From the NCBI GenBank assembly GCA_009746045.1, contig RPFO01001534.1, forward strand, positions 1-48,860: 48,860 bases of DNA, given 5' to 3'. Position numbers and translations under genes: made by a program. This document shows, piece by piece, positions 6,853-18,200 of this stretch. The stretch's first letter is position 1, and every line of letters starts with the position of its first letter. The notes below the pieces were generated by a model, which had not been told where the DNA came from, did not search any database, and saw only the letters and a program-made list of their open reading frames with translations. Source of the stretch: Mesostigma viride. Lineage: Eukaryota; Streptophyta; Mesostigmatophyceae; Mesostigmatales; Mesostigmataceae.

Positions 6853-9366
6853 TCAATAATTCCACATCTCGGCCACCAGGTCCGCCGCCGCGTCCGTGAT
6901 CGAACCGAGCTCGTTCGAGTGCACGGACCCGTGAGGCACAGGGTTACCGAGGATCGTGATCGTGCTGGCCGAGCCGCGCGTCTTCACGATCTGGAGACTC
7001 TCGTCGTCCGCGATCCGGAAATTGTAGCTCACGGGGATCGGCGCGTCGGCGTACTCGTCCGCGTACCGGTACAACTGCGTGTTGGAGATCTGCGCGTTCC
7101 GCTCGGCACTCCCCGCCACCCCTTGGAAACTCGCGTGGTTCGTGTCCACGAGTCGCAGGTTCTTGTACCACACGTCGATCGGCTTCTCCCCGCTCCCGTA
7201 CGCGGGCGACCCCAGACGGACCGCCACCGTTTCCGTGAGGCCCAGCGTGACGTCCCACGTCTGCGCGCCTGCCGACTCATCGCTCAGGAGTTTCGCGGCG
7301 GAAAGGGTCTGCGGGACGCCGTTGACGTACAGCACGACCGCGCCGTCGGTCCCGCTCACGCCGATCCCCACGCCCAGCTGGAACTCGCGCGACGCCACCA
7401 CGGGGGAAGAGGTCTCCGCGTAGACCAGACCGTTGGACGCCAGCAGGGCGCCGCCCTTGAACACCCACACGCGGACGTGCTCGCCGGGGGTCGAGAGGGA
7501 ACCGAACGCGAACAGTTCGAGAGTGCCCGACGGACTCGCGGCAATCGTCGCGACGGACGTGTTGCGCGCGAAAGGGTAGCCCGCGCCCGTGCACGCGCCG
7601 AGGGACGTCTTGGGTTTCACCGTGACCGTCGCAACCGCGTGGTTCCGTCCTCCGCGGTACTTCATGGACGCGTGGGACGCGGACACGTACGACGCGGTCG
7701 TGGCCGTGTCGAATTTGGACTTCCACACGCGGTCCGTCTGGTCGTCGAACTCCCCGGGCCCGTGGTTCGAAAGGAAGGTCGGCTGACCCACGCGGGCCGA
7801 GGAAGTGTTTAAGGGGTAGTGATGCGTCTCGGCCGCGCCGTCCGGGAGCGAACTCAGCAGGATGTCGGTCCCGGGCGCCTTGCGAGACGCCGAAGCGACC
7901 AGGCGCGAGAACACGAGCTGACCGCCCTCGAAGTGCCAATACGCCCCCGTGTGGTCCCCGGCCTCTTGCACGTCGCCCTTCCTCCACGTGATGGCGCGAG
8001 GGGCCGCCACCGAGTCCACCTTCCCGTCCCCCTCGATCCGGATCCCCGCCCCGTCCGCGTAGGCGTTCGTCGGCGGTGTGGGGATTTGGATCTTGATGTT
8101 GTCCACTCGCACCTCGTGTCCGAGTCCGAGATCCTGGACGTCGCCGAGAACGAGCGAGGGGAGGGACGGGATCGCGGTGACCGCGAGCGACGTGCCCCCC
8201 GTCGCGGACGCCCGGATCACGTTGTTCACGTACACCTTCACGGTGGACAGGTGCGGGTCGACCGCGTCGTACTCGCGGACGATCCGGAACGCATACGGCA
8301 CGTTCGTCGCGAACAAGAACGCGCCAATGACGGGGTCCGCCCCCCCTCCGGTCACCTGGAAACTCGCGGCGTTCGCCAGGGAAAGAGTGAAGGATTGGGC
8401 CTCGTCCGTCACATGTCCGTACCGCGCGACGCCCCTCCCGGAGATGGGGAGACCGTCCACGAACGTGACGTTGAACCCCACGTCGAAGGACTCCGTGACG
8501 GACGGGAACGCCGCGTTGGCCACGGAGGCCGTGCCGACCCCGTCGACGGAGGTCTTGAACTGCCCGCCGAGGATCGCCCCTCCTTCCACGGTCATCGCGA
8601 TCGCCGACCCCGCCACGTCGACGAGCGAGTCCCCGTCGAACGGCCAATGAGCGACCAAGGCGTGGGCGGGGTTCGCGAGGGAGAGGGTCGTGTCCTCCAC
8701 CTCGTTCGTGACCGCGTTGATCGTGACGCTCGACACCAATCCGGCGATCTCCACGTTGCCGACGACCTTCACGGTGCCGCTCGCGGGCCGCAATTCTATA
8801 TCTCCGACGGACGAGGAGATCACGCCTTTGCCCCCGCCGGTCGCGGTCACAACGAGGTCCGAGTCGACGGCGACGTCCGAGGTCCCGGACAGCCGCAGGG
8901 TCGATCCGAGCGATTTGACGTCGGACGCGAGCAGGTCGTCGTGTACGGCCAGGTCCCCGTGCACGTTGACCCTGTGCGTGGCCTTGTTCACCTGGGATAT
9001 CGATCCGACGTCGCTCCCGTTCTCCCTGTTCGGTACCATGTCGATGTCGGTATACCCCGCCAGTCGTACCGCGCCACGTGCCGGAGCGACTTCCAACCCC
9101 GTCGACGTGGTCGTGATCCGGCCGTTGTTCACCAAATCCCCGTGGACGGCCAGATCGCCGTGGACGTTGACACGATGCGTGGACTTGTTTATCTGCGAGA
9201 CCGCCCCGATGGCGCTGTTGTTCTCCTTGTTCGGCAGCAGGTCGACGTTGGTGTGGCCCACGAGAAGGACATTCTTCGCGTCCGTGAGTCCATCGCCGGA
9301 CCACAGCTCGTTGGCGTAGAGTTTCCTGGCCTTGCACGTCCCGAGGTTCTTCAGGACATCGCCCAT
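6853..9366 (-). CDS. Large fibre-like virion surface protein with LamG/ConA-like domains
   Basis: 837 aa from ATG 9366. The N-terminal quarter contains two near-repeats of 'THRVNVHGDLAVHGDLV' preceded by 'DLLPNKEN...' or 'DMVPNREN...' segments, the beta-repeat style of tail-fibre stalks. Two regions look like jelly-roll, concanavalin-A/LamG-type domains: one around residues 235-410 ('ALVAHWPFDGDSLVD' to 'VRVDNIKIQI') and one around 545-745 ending 'DVWYKNLRLVD'. The C-terminus 'RIADDESLQIVKTRG' resembles a fibre tip. No signal peptide is apparent. It is likely a virion fibre that binds the host surface. It starts 60 bp from the divergent reductase gene, so the two promoters must overlap. Confidence 0.65.
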   Translation of the reverse strand: MGDVLKNLGTCKARKLYANELWSGDGLTDAKNVLLVGHTNVDLLPNKENNSAIGAVSQINKSTHRVNVHGDLAVHGDLVNNGRITTTSTGLEVAPARGAVRLAGYTDIDMVPNRENGSDVGSISQVNKATHRVNVHGDLAVHDDLLASDVKSLGSTLRLSGTSDVAVDSDLVVTATGGGKGVISSSVGDIELRPASGTVKVVGNVEIAGLVSSVTINAVTNEVEDTTLSLANPAHALVAHWPFDGDSLVDVAGSAIAMTVEGGAILGGQFKTSVDGVGTASVANAAFPSVTESFDVGFNVTFVDGLPISGRGVARYGHVTDEAQSFTLSLANAASFQVTGGGADPVIGAFLFATNVPYAFRIVREYDAVDPHLSTVKVYVNNVIRASATGGTSLAVTAIPSLPSLVLGDVQDLGLGHEVRVDNIKIQIPTPPTNAYADGAGIRIEGDGKVDSVAAPRAITWRKGDVQEAGDHTGAYWHFEGGQLVFSRLVASASRKAPGTDILLSSLPDGAAETHHYPLNTSSARVGQPTFLSNHGPGEFDDQTDRVWKSKFDTATTASYVSASHASMKYRGGRNHAVATVTVKPKTSLGACTGAGYPFARNTSVATIAASPSGTLELFAFGSLSTPGEHVRVWVFKGGALLASNGLVYAETSSPVVASREFQLGVGIGVSGTDGAVVLYVNGVPQTLSAAKLLSDESAGAQTWDVTLGLTETVAVRLGSPAYGSGEKPIDVWYKNLRLVDTNHASFQGVAGSAERNAQISNTQLYRYADEYADAPIPVSYNFRIADDESLQIVKTRGSASTITILGNPVPHGSVHSNELGSITDAAADLVAEMWNY

Positions 9367-9426
9367 TTCCGCGCGTACTTACCTAACACGGCGGATATTT
9401 CTTGAGACGCGTTCGGACGCGCACAA

Positions 9427-11784
9427 ATGTCCCAACCTACCGATATACCCCTCCCGATGTCCGGCGGCACCGCGAAGTCCGCCGCCTCGTCCAAGATGGC
9501 GCTCGAGCCGACGAACCCGACGGATCGGGCGATGGCGATCTGTCTGCGAACGTACCACCGCCCCCTGGAGGACGACGTGCACCTGGAGCGGTGGGACCAG
9601 GTCGTGGACCGCGTCATCCGCCACCAGGAGTGGCTGTGGGTGCGCGCGAAGGGGTCGCCGCTGGAGGAGCGGGAGTTCCGGGAGCTGGAGGACCTGCGAG
9701 AGCACATTCTGCATCGGTACATCGCCCCGGCCGGCCGCACGCTCTTCCTGGGCGGCACGGAGTTGAGCCGGAGGAGGGAAAGTTGCATGTACAACTGTTC
9801 GTTCACGATCGTGGAGACCGTGTACGACCTCGTGGACGTCCTGTGGCTGCTGCTGCAGGGATGCGGGTAAGTTCGCGCGCTGTTGAGCGGACAAGTGTCC
9901 GACCGTTTGTTTGTCCGTCGCCTCTGACGATCACCGTGTTGATGGGTTGCCAATACTCACCCGTAGCATTCACGTCCGATCCCAACCGTGCGCGCCCACA
10001 GGGTCGGGTTCAAGCCGGTCACCGGAACGCTGAACGGGTTCGCGTGCGCCATCCCGACGATCGAGGTGGTCCGATCGACGCGCGCGACGGGCGGAGGGCG
10101 CGAGTCCAACAGGGAGACGTGGGACCCGGACACGAGGACGTGGACGATATCCGTGGGCGACTCGGCCGTCGCGTGGGCGAAGGCGGTCGGCAAGCTGATG
10201 GCGGGAAAGTACCCGGCCGCCAAGCTCGTGCTCGACTTTAGCGAGATCCGCCCGCCCGGGACCCTCCTCAAAGGGTATAAATGGCGGTGTTCCGGGGACG
10301 CGCAGATCGCGAACGCGTTCAAGAAGATCTCCGAGATCATGTCCACGCGCGCCGACCAGCTGCTGACGAAGATGGACATCCTGGACATCGTCAACCTCCT
10401 GGGCACGATGCTGTCCAGCCGCCGTTCGGCGGAGATCGCGTTGTGCGATTACGGAGACTCCGAGTGGCGGGAGTTCGCGACGGCCAAGAAAGACTTCTGG
10501 GTGAACAACGCGCACCGCCAGCAGTCGAACAACAGCCTCGTTTTCCAGACCGCGCCGTCCGTCGAGCAGGTCGAGGAGCTGTTCGAGATCATCCAGGAGG
10601 GAGGGGGGTCCGAGCCCGGCCTGTTCAACCTGGAGGCCGCCAGGAAGCGGGCGCCCTGGACGCGGGGCTGCAACCCGTGCGGTATGTGAACAAACCGAGC
10701 CGTATCCCTTGTCGCGTACACCTCTCTGTCTCGTTCCCGATCGTCGCATTGCCACAAAACTAATACTGTCACGCGTCACATGTCGGACCTTGCCGCCCTT
10801 GATGCCGCAGGCGAGATCCTCTTGGCGAACAAGTCTTTCTGCAATCTGACCGAGGTCAACATCGCCGCGTTCAAGGAGGGCAACAAGGCCGGACTGGAGC
10901 GCGCGCTCGTCCTCGCCGGCCGCATGAACTACCGACAGACCAACGTCGACCTCAGGGACGAGATCCTGCAAGAGGCATGGCACCTGTCGAATCAATTCCT
11001 CCGCCTTTGCGGCGTGGGGCTCACCGGGATCGTGGCGAGGCCCGACCTGCAGCCGTACGATTTCAGGAGGATGCGAAACATCGCCACCCACGCCGCGTAC
11101 TCGATGGCGGAGGAACTCAAGCTTCCGTACCCGAAGAACGTCACGTGCATCAAGCCCTCCGGCACGTTGTCCAAGATCATGTCCACGGCCCAATGGGGCG
11201 AGGTCCCCGAGGGCGTTCACAAACCCCTCGGCAAGTACATCTTCAACAACGTGACGTTCTCGCGCCACGACCCGATCGTCGAGCGGTTCCGCGTCGCCGG
11301 ATACCGCGTCTTCGACAAGCCGTTCGAATCCGAGTCGGTCCTCGTGACGTTCCCGATCTCGTACGCCAACGTGCCCTTCGCGAAGAAAACCGTCACGCGC
11401 GCCGACGGGACGACCGAGGAGATCGAGGTCAACGCCGAGACGGCCGTGGACCAACTGGAGAGGTACAAGACCCTCATGAACAACTGGTGCGACCAGAACG
11501 TCAGCTGCACCGTGTCCTACGACCCCAAGGAGGTCCCCGCGATCGTGTCCTGGCTAGTCCGCAACTGGGACGCGTACGTCGGCGTGTCGTTCCTCTACCG
11601 CGCCGATCCCACCAAGACCGCCAAGGACCTGGGGTACGTCTACCTGCCGCAGGAGGTCGTGAGCAAGGCCGCGTACGACGAGTACGTTGCGCGCATTTCG
11701 GCCGTCGAATACGACGGAGTTTTCCACAGTGACGAGATGATCGACGTGGTCGAGTGCGCGGGGGGCGCGTGCCCCGTCCGCTGA
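9427..11784 (+). CDS. Class II (adenosylcobalamin-dependent) ribonucleoside-triphosphate reductase, three exons
   Basis: Reduces ribonucleoside triphosphates to dNTPs using vitamin B12. Exons 9427-9866, 10002-10681 and 10811-11784 splice in frame to 697 aa, near the usual 740-aa length of the monomeric Lactobacillus-type enzyme. All key cysteines are visible: C120 (in 'ESCMYNC') and C384 (in 'SFCNLTEVN') form the active-site pair, C373 in 'NPCGE' is the thiyl-radical residue, and C689/C694 in the C-terminal 'ECAGGACP' is the reductant shuttle. The C373-C384 spacing of 11 matches the family. 'DSAVAWAKAVGKLM' and 'SSRRSAEIAL' are further family blocks. The gene is intact, unlike many neighbours. 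Class II enzymes are uncommon in eukaryotes and viruses; the dNTP supply role fits a large DNA virus. The host would need cobalamin. Confidence 0.93.
9867..10001 (+). other. Spliceosomal-type intron 1 of the reductase gene (135 bp)
   Basis: The donor is GTAAGT at 9867 and the acceptor is CCCACAG ending at 10001. Without splicing the frame hits TAA immediately after Cys-Gly. With splicing it reads 'LLQGCGVGFKPV', the expected family sequence across the junction. Confidence 0.9.
10682..10810 (+). other. Spliceosomal-type intron 2 of the reductase gene (129 bp)
   Basis: The donor is GTATGT at 10682 and the acceptor is GCCGCAG ending at 10810. Splicing joins 'GCNPC' to 'GEILLANKSFCN' and rebuilds the radical-cysteine loop. 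The intron splits the Gly codon right after the catalytic Cys. Confidence 0.9.
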
Positions 11785-11904
11785 ATCGCGAGGCGTTTGA
11801 TAAGAGCGTTCGATAGACTCGGTTACCGCCTAGGACGACGTGTGGATGCGAGGATGCTTAAATTATTTGCTTGTTATTAATATCAACGTCTCTCCTCACC
11901 GCAA

Positions 11905-12759
11905 ATGACATTCGGAACCGTGCGCGTGACCTCGTTGATAGTCGAAAACGACGTGCAAGGAGGTGGCAACATAGGAGATTTCGAATTGAACATGGAAACG
12001 ATCAATTGCACATGAGGTTCAACAACGAGTCCACGGGGGTGTCTAGGGATGCGTTGACGTACAAGGAGGACGCATCGGGTCCAAGGCCCGGCCGTCGCGC
12101 CGTACTGGCAGTTCAGCAACGACGTCAGGATCGCCGACGGACACGACCTCCTCGTGACCGGGAAGGTGATCCTGGGCGGCGCGCCGACCGAACCCAACGA
12201 CGCGGTCACGAAGGCGTACGCGGACGCGATTGCCGTCGTCCCCGCCGCCCTGTCGGACGCGACCGACGTCGAGTACACGGGCACGCCGTCTAGTAACGAC
12301 GTCCTGGCGTGGAACGGGACGGCATGGACGAACACGCCGATCCGCGTACCTTACTGGACCGAAGTGTACCACTACAGCGGCGACATGAGCGGGTCGACCC
12401 CGTCACGATGGTCACGGGCGGAGGAAACGCCCTGAGCGCCCCGGCGCCGTTCCAGTTCGTGGTCAGCAACCTCTCGATCAGCGCGAATAATCTCCCCGAC
12501 GCGGCGAGTCACTCGTTCACCGTCCTCGTGAAGAAGCATCACCAAGACGATAGCGGCCCATCACCTTGGACACGTACACCCTGTCCACCGGTGCCATGGC
12601 GCAGAAAACCGTATGGGCGTCCGAGCCGCGTGGGCGAACGTGCCCATCACTCCCATCACGATCGCTCTCAATGACGTCGTGTACGTCCAATTGTCCGATT
12701 ACACGGGAACGAACATCGCCGTGGCCGTCCAATTGACCTCCTCCAATCTGGGGACGTAA
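11905..12759 (+). CDS. Fibre/tail-type structural protein, multiple frameshifts
   Basis: An ATG at 11905 opens 'MTFGTVRVTSLIVEND', similar in style to the next two fibre genes, but stops at a TGA near 12010. Coding signal continues in other frames. A central block reads 'VILGGAPTEPNDAVTKAYAD' and 'VEYTGTPSSNDVLAWNGTAW', typical of tail-fibre stalk proteins. A later block reads 'LSISANNLPDAASHSFTVLV', and the end is 'NDVVYVQLSDYTGTNIAVAV' with a stop at 12757-12759. About five frame changes are needed, most compatible with single-base losses. It is either a decaying gene or a stretch with concentrated sequencing indels. The role would be a short virion surface protein. Confidence 0.5.
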
Positions 12760-12763
12760 TAAA
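12758..12763 (+). terminator. AATAAA signal overlapping the stop codon
   Basis: AATAAA overlaps the TAA stop of the fibre-type gene (TAATAAAA). The next gene starts only 33 bp further on, so 3'-end signal and promoter of adjacent genes are almost superimposed. Confidence 0.4.
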
Positions 12764-12795
12764 ATCGACGCCCATTTTGTGACTCGAGCGCGAAC

Positions 12796-15148
12796 ATGAC
12801 ATCTCGCACGAGGAAATCCGCGAAAATCGCGATGATGGAGATCGCGGACGCCGACCGGAACGACGACACGTGGCGACTGGCGTGTCAAGACGGAGCGGTC
12901 ACGGTGGGGAAGAGGGACGGATTTCCGGACATCGCGTCCCTTTCCTCTGATGACGGATCGTCGTTTCATTCGGACGTCTGCGTGACAGGGGTCGTGAAAG
13001 TCCCTTCGCGCGCAGTCCTCCCGTCCGATGGGACCGCGGACGGTGACGTGGACTACTCGAAGGTCTCGTCGCAGTGTCTCGTTCCAAAGAGCAGAGTAGA
13101 CGCCACCCCTCGACGCCCCGCGTTCGTGCACGGAACGAGAAACGCGCTGATCGTCGACGCGAGGGTCAACGGGAGTATCAACACGGGCAACATGCTTTCG
13201 TGGGTGAACGGCAAATGGGGGGCTTGGAACATCGCGACTGCCGCTCCCAACAATCAACTCGTGTTTTGCACCCCTTCTCGATCATGGACGCGTACTACGA
13301 ACCCGAATTTCGCACGGCGCGTTTCGGATCGATCCCCTGGCAGATGAGCGGATACGCCGATTTCGGTCCCGCGGTCGTCCGCAACGCGTTCCCGACCCAA
13401 ACGGCGATTTCTATAACCGAGGCGCGGGTGTCCGTCCACAACTTACAGCTGGCGTCGACGGCGGGAGGAACGTGCAAGATCCACGTCACCCTGCGGATCC
13501 TGGATTCCGCCGTGGACACGGGATTGTACGAAAACGAAGTGTATCGCGAGTTCGACCTCACGCAACCGGACGAGTTCGTCAACGTCAAAGGACTCCACTC
13601 GGACGGGCGATGGAACTGGAAGAGCAGTCGCAATATGGGGAAGCCAGTAGACGTGTCGTCGTCCGCGGCCATCCGCGTGCAGATGAGAATCGCGCTGACC
13701 GAGTTCAACGGACAAACGAACCCGCTCACGTACGCGACCATCAGTCTCCAGACGGCGCCGTCCACTCCTCCCTCGGACGCTTTTGGAGGCACCGTCGCCG
13801 CCCCGTGGTCGTCGGCCGGTCCGTGACCGTGACTCACGGGATCACGCAGACCGCGGGGAGAAACATGGGAGTCGTGTGCAGGGTGTACTCATCCCGGAAG
13901 AACGCGGCCACCGCGAGCGAGCTGTACACAAAGTCCGGGGCGGCCGCTACCGACTTGGCGGCATACGGCGCCTTCCCCATCACGGGCGGCGACGGGGTCG
14001 TAGGGACCGGCCCGCTCACGTTCTCGGGACTAGCGGACGGCACGCATTACGTCTACGTGATCGCCAAAGGGTCGTCGGGCGCCTTTTCGAGCATGTACGA
14101 ACACGCGATTACCGTCGACGCCAAGCCCCACCTGGTGACCAGCAGTCTCGTTCCGAACGCGAGCCCCGTGACCGTCCAAGCGACCTTCAGCGGACCGGTC
14201 ACCGGATTCGCGTTGGGCGACATCTCCGTGACGAACGGGACCGCGTCCAACTTGACCGGCAGCGGGGCATCCTACTCCTTCTCCGTGACGCCCGACGCGT
14301 CATACGCCCCTACCACCGTGAGCGTGGCGGCCGACGCGGTCGCGTTCTCCAACGGGGACGGGAACACCGCAGCGACCCCGCTGACGTTCACTCACACGCC
14401 GTACGACCCCGCCGCGGACGCGGACGTCTTGGCGTGGTACGACGCGTCCGACCAGACCACGCTATTCACCGACGTGGCGGGGACCGCGATGGCGAACGAC
14501 ACCGACCGGGTCGCGCTGGTGAGGGATAAGAGTCCAAACGGCTTGCACGTGACCCAGACCGCTTCGAGCATCCGGCCGAGGAACGAGTCCAGCGGCATCC
14601 ATTCCCGACGCGCGCTGAGATTCAACCACGCGGGAGAACACCTCGTCGCCGACAATATTTGGGTCCGCCCCGACTTGACCGCGGTGATCGTCGCCAAACA
14701 GAACACGGGATACGCGTACCCCGCGACCGCCACGTCCGGATTCGCTGGATACATGTTGGGAGCGGGAGTTCGTTGCGTGTACAGCAACACGTCGAACGTC
14801 GTGTTCTGGATCCCGAAAACCGGAGTTTACGAGACCACGTGCAACGGCGCCGAATTCTTCGACGACCAACCGCACGTGTTCGCGATGTCCCTGAAGACGA
14901 GCGAGTCGCCGGCCACGATGATCACGAGATTCGACGGCCGCGCCGGGACGAACGTGTCGGGCACGATCGGCCAGCCCGTCGTGGGCAGCCTGGACATCGG
15001 AGCGCGGCGATCGGACCCCACGCAATCGTTCGACGGGTGGATAGGAGAGATCTTGCTGTACAAGGCCGCCAAGACGAGCGCCCAACTAGAACTGATCCGA
15101 GGCTACCTCGTGGCCAAGTGGGGGGCGCCCGCGGTAACCCCTTCGTAA
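12796..15148 (+). CDS. Modular fibre/adhesin 1: N-terminal domain, one Ig-like repeat, one ConA-like lectin; two frameshifts
   Basis: Frames 12796-13270, about 13270-13797 and 13797-15148 align end to end with the first 440 or so residues of the next gene, and each junction needs one extra C (runs at about 13272 and 13794). Order: N-terminal anchor-like domain (starting MTSRTRKSAK, including 'VPSRAVLPSDGTADGDVDY'), a beta-rich domain with 'LTQPDEFVN', a linker 'GRSVTVTHGITQTAG', and one Ig-like repeat ('FSGPVTGFALGDISVTNGT', about 80 aa). A lectin-like module of about 240 aa follows, starting 'VLAWYDASDQTTLF' and ending 'IRGYLVAKWG'. The family pattern is a secreted or virion surface adhesin; no signal peptide is seen, so virion assembly is likelier. 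It is a shorter paralogue of the following gene. Confidence 0.7.
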
Positions 15149-15280
15149 TTCGCGATCACGGAATATCGGTAAATGCATTCGTATTATACAAAATAAACGC
15201 AGACAGGTTCGAATATGATTCGATCAATAAAATCCTCTTCCTTCTTGTAGTTACCGACCTTCCAAGGCGTAACGCGTACG

Positions 15281-18200
15281 ATGTCTGTTCGAACGAGCAC
15301 GAGATCCGTCAAGATCTCGACATTAGAAATATCCGACAACGCCGACGACGCGTGGCGCGTCCAACGAACGTCCGACGGCGCGATCACGGCGCGCAAGGTC
15401 GGCGGCGTCGACGAGCCGGTCTGGGTTTCGGCGGACTCGGCCGAGTTCCGATCGGACGTCCGCGTGGCGGGCGACGTTGCGATCCCGTCGCGACTCGTAT
15501 TGCCGTCCGACGGGGCCGCCGAAGGCGAAATGGACTACGCGACCGCGCAGTCGTCCTGCCTCGTCCCAAAAAGCGTGGTAGACGACCTCACTCGACGCCC
15601 CGCGTTCGTGCTAGGGACAAACCACGCGTCCGTCACGGACACGAGGTACACGGTCTCCCCCGCCGCAGACAACAAGTTGTCATGGGTGGGTGGGAAGTGG
15701 GGGCCGTACAACGTGAATCTGTCCAACCCGACCGGTCAGATCGTATTCCGCGTCCCTTTGTCGGGGGGCGACGTGTACGCCGCGCCGGTTTTCCGGACCG
15801 CGTACTTCGGCGCGCCGGCGGGGACGACGGGCGCGGTCGTCGAAAACGCGTTCCCGTCGGCAACGACGCTCGCCGTCACGGGCGCACACGTATCTCTCCA
15901 CAACTTGCAGCTGTCGTCCGAGGGAGGCGGAACTTGCAAGATCCAAGTCAGTCTCAGAATCCTGGACGTGGCGGTGGACACGGGGCGATACGAAAACGAA
16001 GTGTTTCGAGAGTTGGACCTCACGCAACCGGACGAGTTCGTCAACGCATTCGGACTTTACGCCGACGGGCGATGGATATGGAAGAACAGTCGCACCCTGA
16101 CCAAACGGGTCGACGTCGGCATTTCCGCGGCCGTCCGCGTTCAAATAAAGGTCGTGTTGACCGAATTCGGCGCGCAGACAGATCCGCTCACGTACGCGAC
16201 CATCCGTCTGGACACGACCCCGGCGACGTTCGCGACGGACGCCTTCGCGGGGTCGGTCAGCGCGCCCACGGTCGTCGGACGGACCCTTTCCGTCACCCAC
16301 GGGATCACGCAGACCGCGGGGAGCAACATGGGCGTCGCGTGTAGAGTGTACACGTCTCGGAAGAACGCGGCCACCGCGGAGGAGCTGTACACGAAATCGG
16401 GGACGGCGGGGTCCGACCTGGTCACGTCCGGCGCGTTCCCCATCACGGGGACGGCCGGCGCCGTGGGAACGGGTCCCCTCTCCTTCTCGGAGCTGGCGGA
16501 CGGCACGTATTACGTCTACGTGGTCGCCAAAGGGTCGTCCGGCACCTTTTCGTATTCGCACGAGAGAATCGTGCCACTCGACGCGACCCCGCCCACGGTC
16601 ACCCTGTCGACCGCGAGCTCGGTGCCGAGCAGCTCCTCGGTCACCGTGACAGTCGCGTTCAACAAAGCCGTCACGGGATTCGCGATCGGGGACGTCGCCG
16701 TCACCAACGGGACGGCGTACAATCTCACGGGCAGCGGGGCGTCGTACTCGTTCCAGGTGAACAACATGACGTCCTACTCCCCCACGACGGTGACCGTCGA
16801 CGCCGGAGTCGCGATCGATTCGTTCGGAAACGGCAACGCGGCCGCCGCCCCGCTGACGTTGACGTACTCGCCCCCTCCCACCGTCACCCTCGCGACATCG
16901 GCGGGATCCTTTCCCAGCACCAACTCCGTCCGGGTCACGGCGACGTTCAACAGGACGGTGTCCGGGTTCGCGCTGAACGGCGTGTCGGTCGCCAACGGCA
17001 TCGCCGCGAATCTGACGGGCAGCGGGTCCCTGTACGAGTTCGACGTCCTCCCCACCGTCGCGTACTCCGTCACGACCGTCTCCGTGGCCGCGGACGCCGC
17101 GACAGACGCCGTGTCCGGACACGGCAACGCCGCTTCCAACGGCCTGTCGTTCACCTACACCCCGCCGCCCACCGTGACGCTGGCAACGTCATCCGGATCG
17201 TTCCCGACCGTCGAAACCGTCACCGTGACCGCCGCGTTCAGCAGAGCGGTCACGGGGTTCGCGATCGAGGACATCGCCGTGACGAACGGGACGGCGCTCA
17301 ATTTCACGGGCAGCGGGACGTCGTACTCGTTCCAGGTGAACGGGATGACCGCCTACTCCGCCACGACGGTGAGCGTGGGCGCCGGCGCGGTGACGGACGC
17401 GTCGTCGGGGTACGGCAACGCGCCATCCAACTCGCTGACGTTTACGCTGTCCCCTCCTCCCACCCTGACGCTGTCCACGAGCGGGTGGACGCCGAGCTCT
17501 AGTCCGGTGACCGTGACGGCCGTGTTCAGCAGAGCGGTCACGGGGTTCGCGATCGGAGACCTTACGGTTACGAACGGGACAGCGCTCAATTTCACGGGCA
17601 GCGGGACGTCGTACTCGTTCCAGGTGAACGGGATGACCGCCTTTTCCTCCACGACCGTGAGCGTGGGCGCGGGCGCGGCGTTGGACGCGGTATCCGGCAA
17701 CGGCAACGCGGCCGCCGCCCCGCTCACGTTCACCTACTCCCCCCGCCCACGGTGACGCTCTCCACGACGACTTCGACGCCATCTTCTCTCCCCGTCACCG
17801 TCACAGTGACATTCGGCGCGACATGTTCCGGGTTCGAATTGGGCGATCTTATCGTAACTAACGGGGTCGCGGCCGGGCTTACGGGATCGGGACTAACGTA
17901 CACATTTACGGTGACGGACGCCGTCGCCTACGCCATCACGACGGTGTCCGTGCCAGAAAATGTCGTCCTGGGACAAACGGGACTGCCGAACCCCGCATCC
18001 AACGTGCTCACTTTCACGTACGGATACCGCCCCGAGACAGACTCCAGTCTCTTCGTGTGGTACGACCCGTCTGATCAGACCACCCTATACGTAAACAGTG
18101 ACAAGACCGGGGCACCGCAGATCGGCGATTCCGTGGGCTACATGGCCAATAAAGCTCGCGATGACTTTCACCTCGCACAAACGGATCTCGCGAAACGACC

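Noticed and set aside
7277-9337. A 686-aa minus-strand Arg/Gly-rich open frame
   Set aside because: It is a shifted-frame shadow of the 837-aa fibre gene; the composition is dominated by Arg codons created by high third-position GC.
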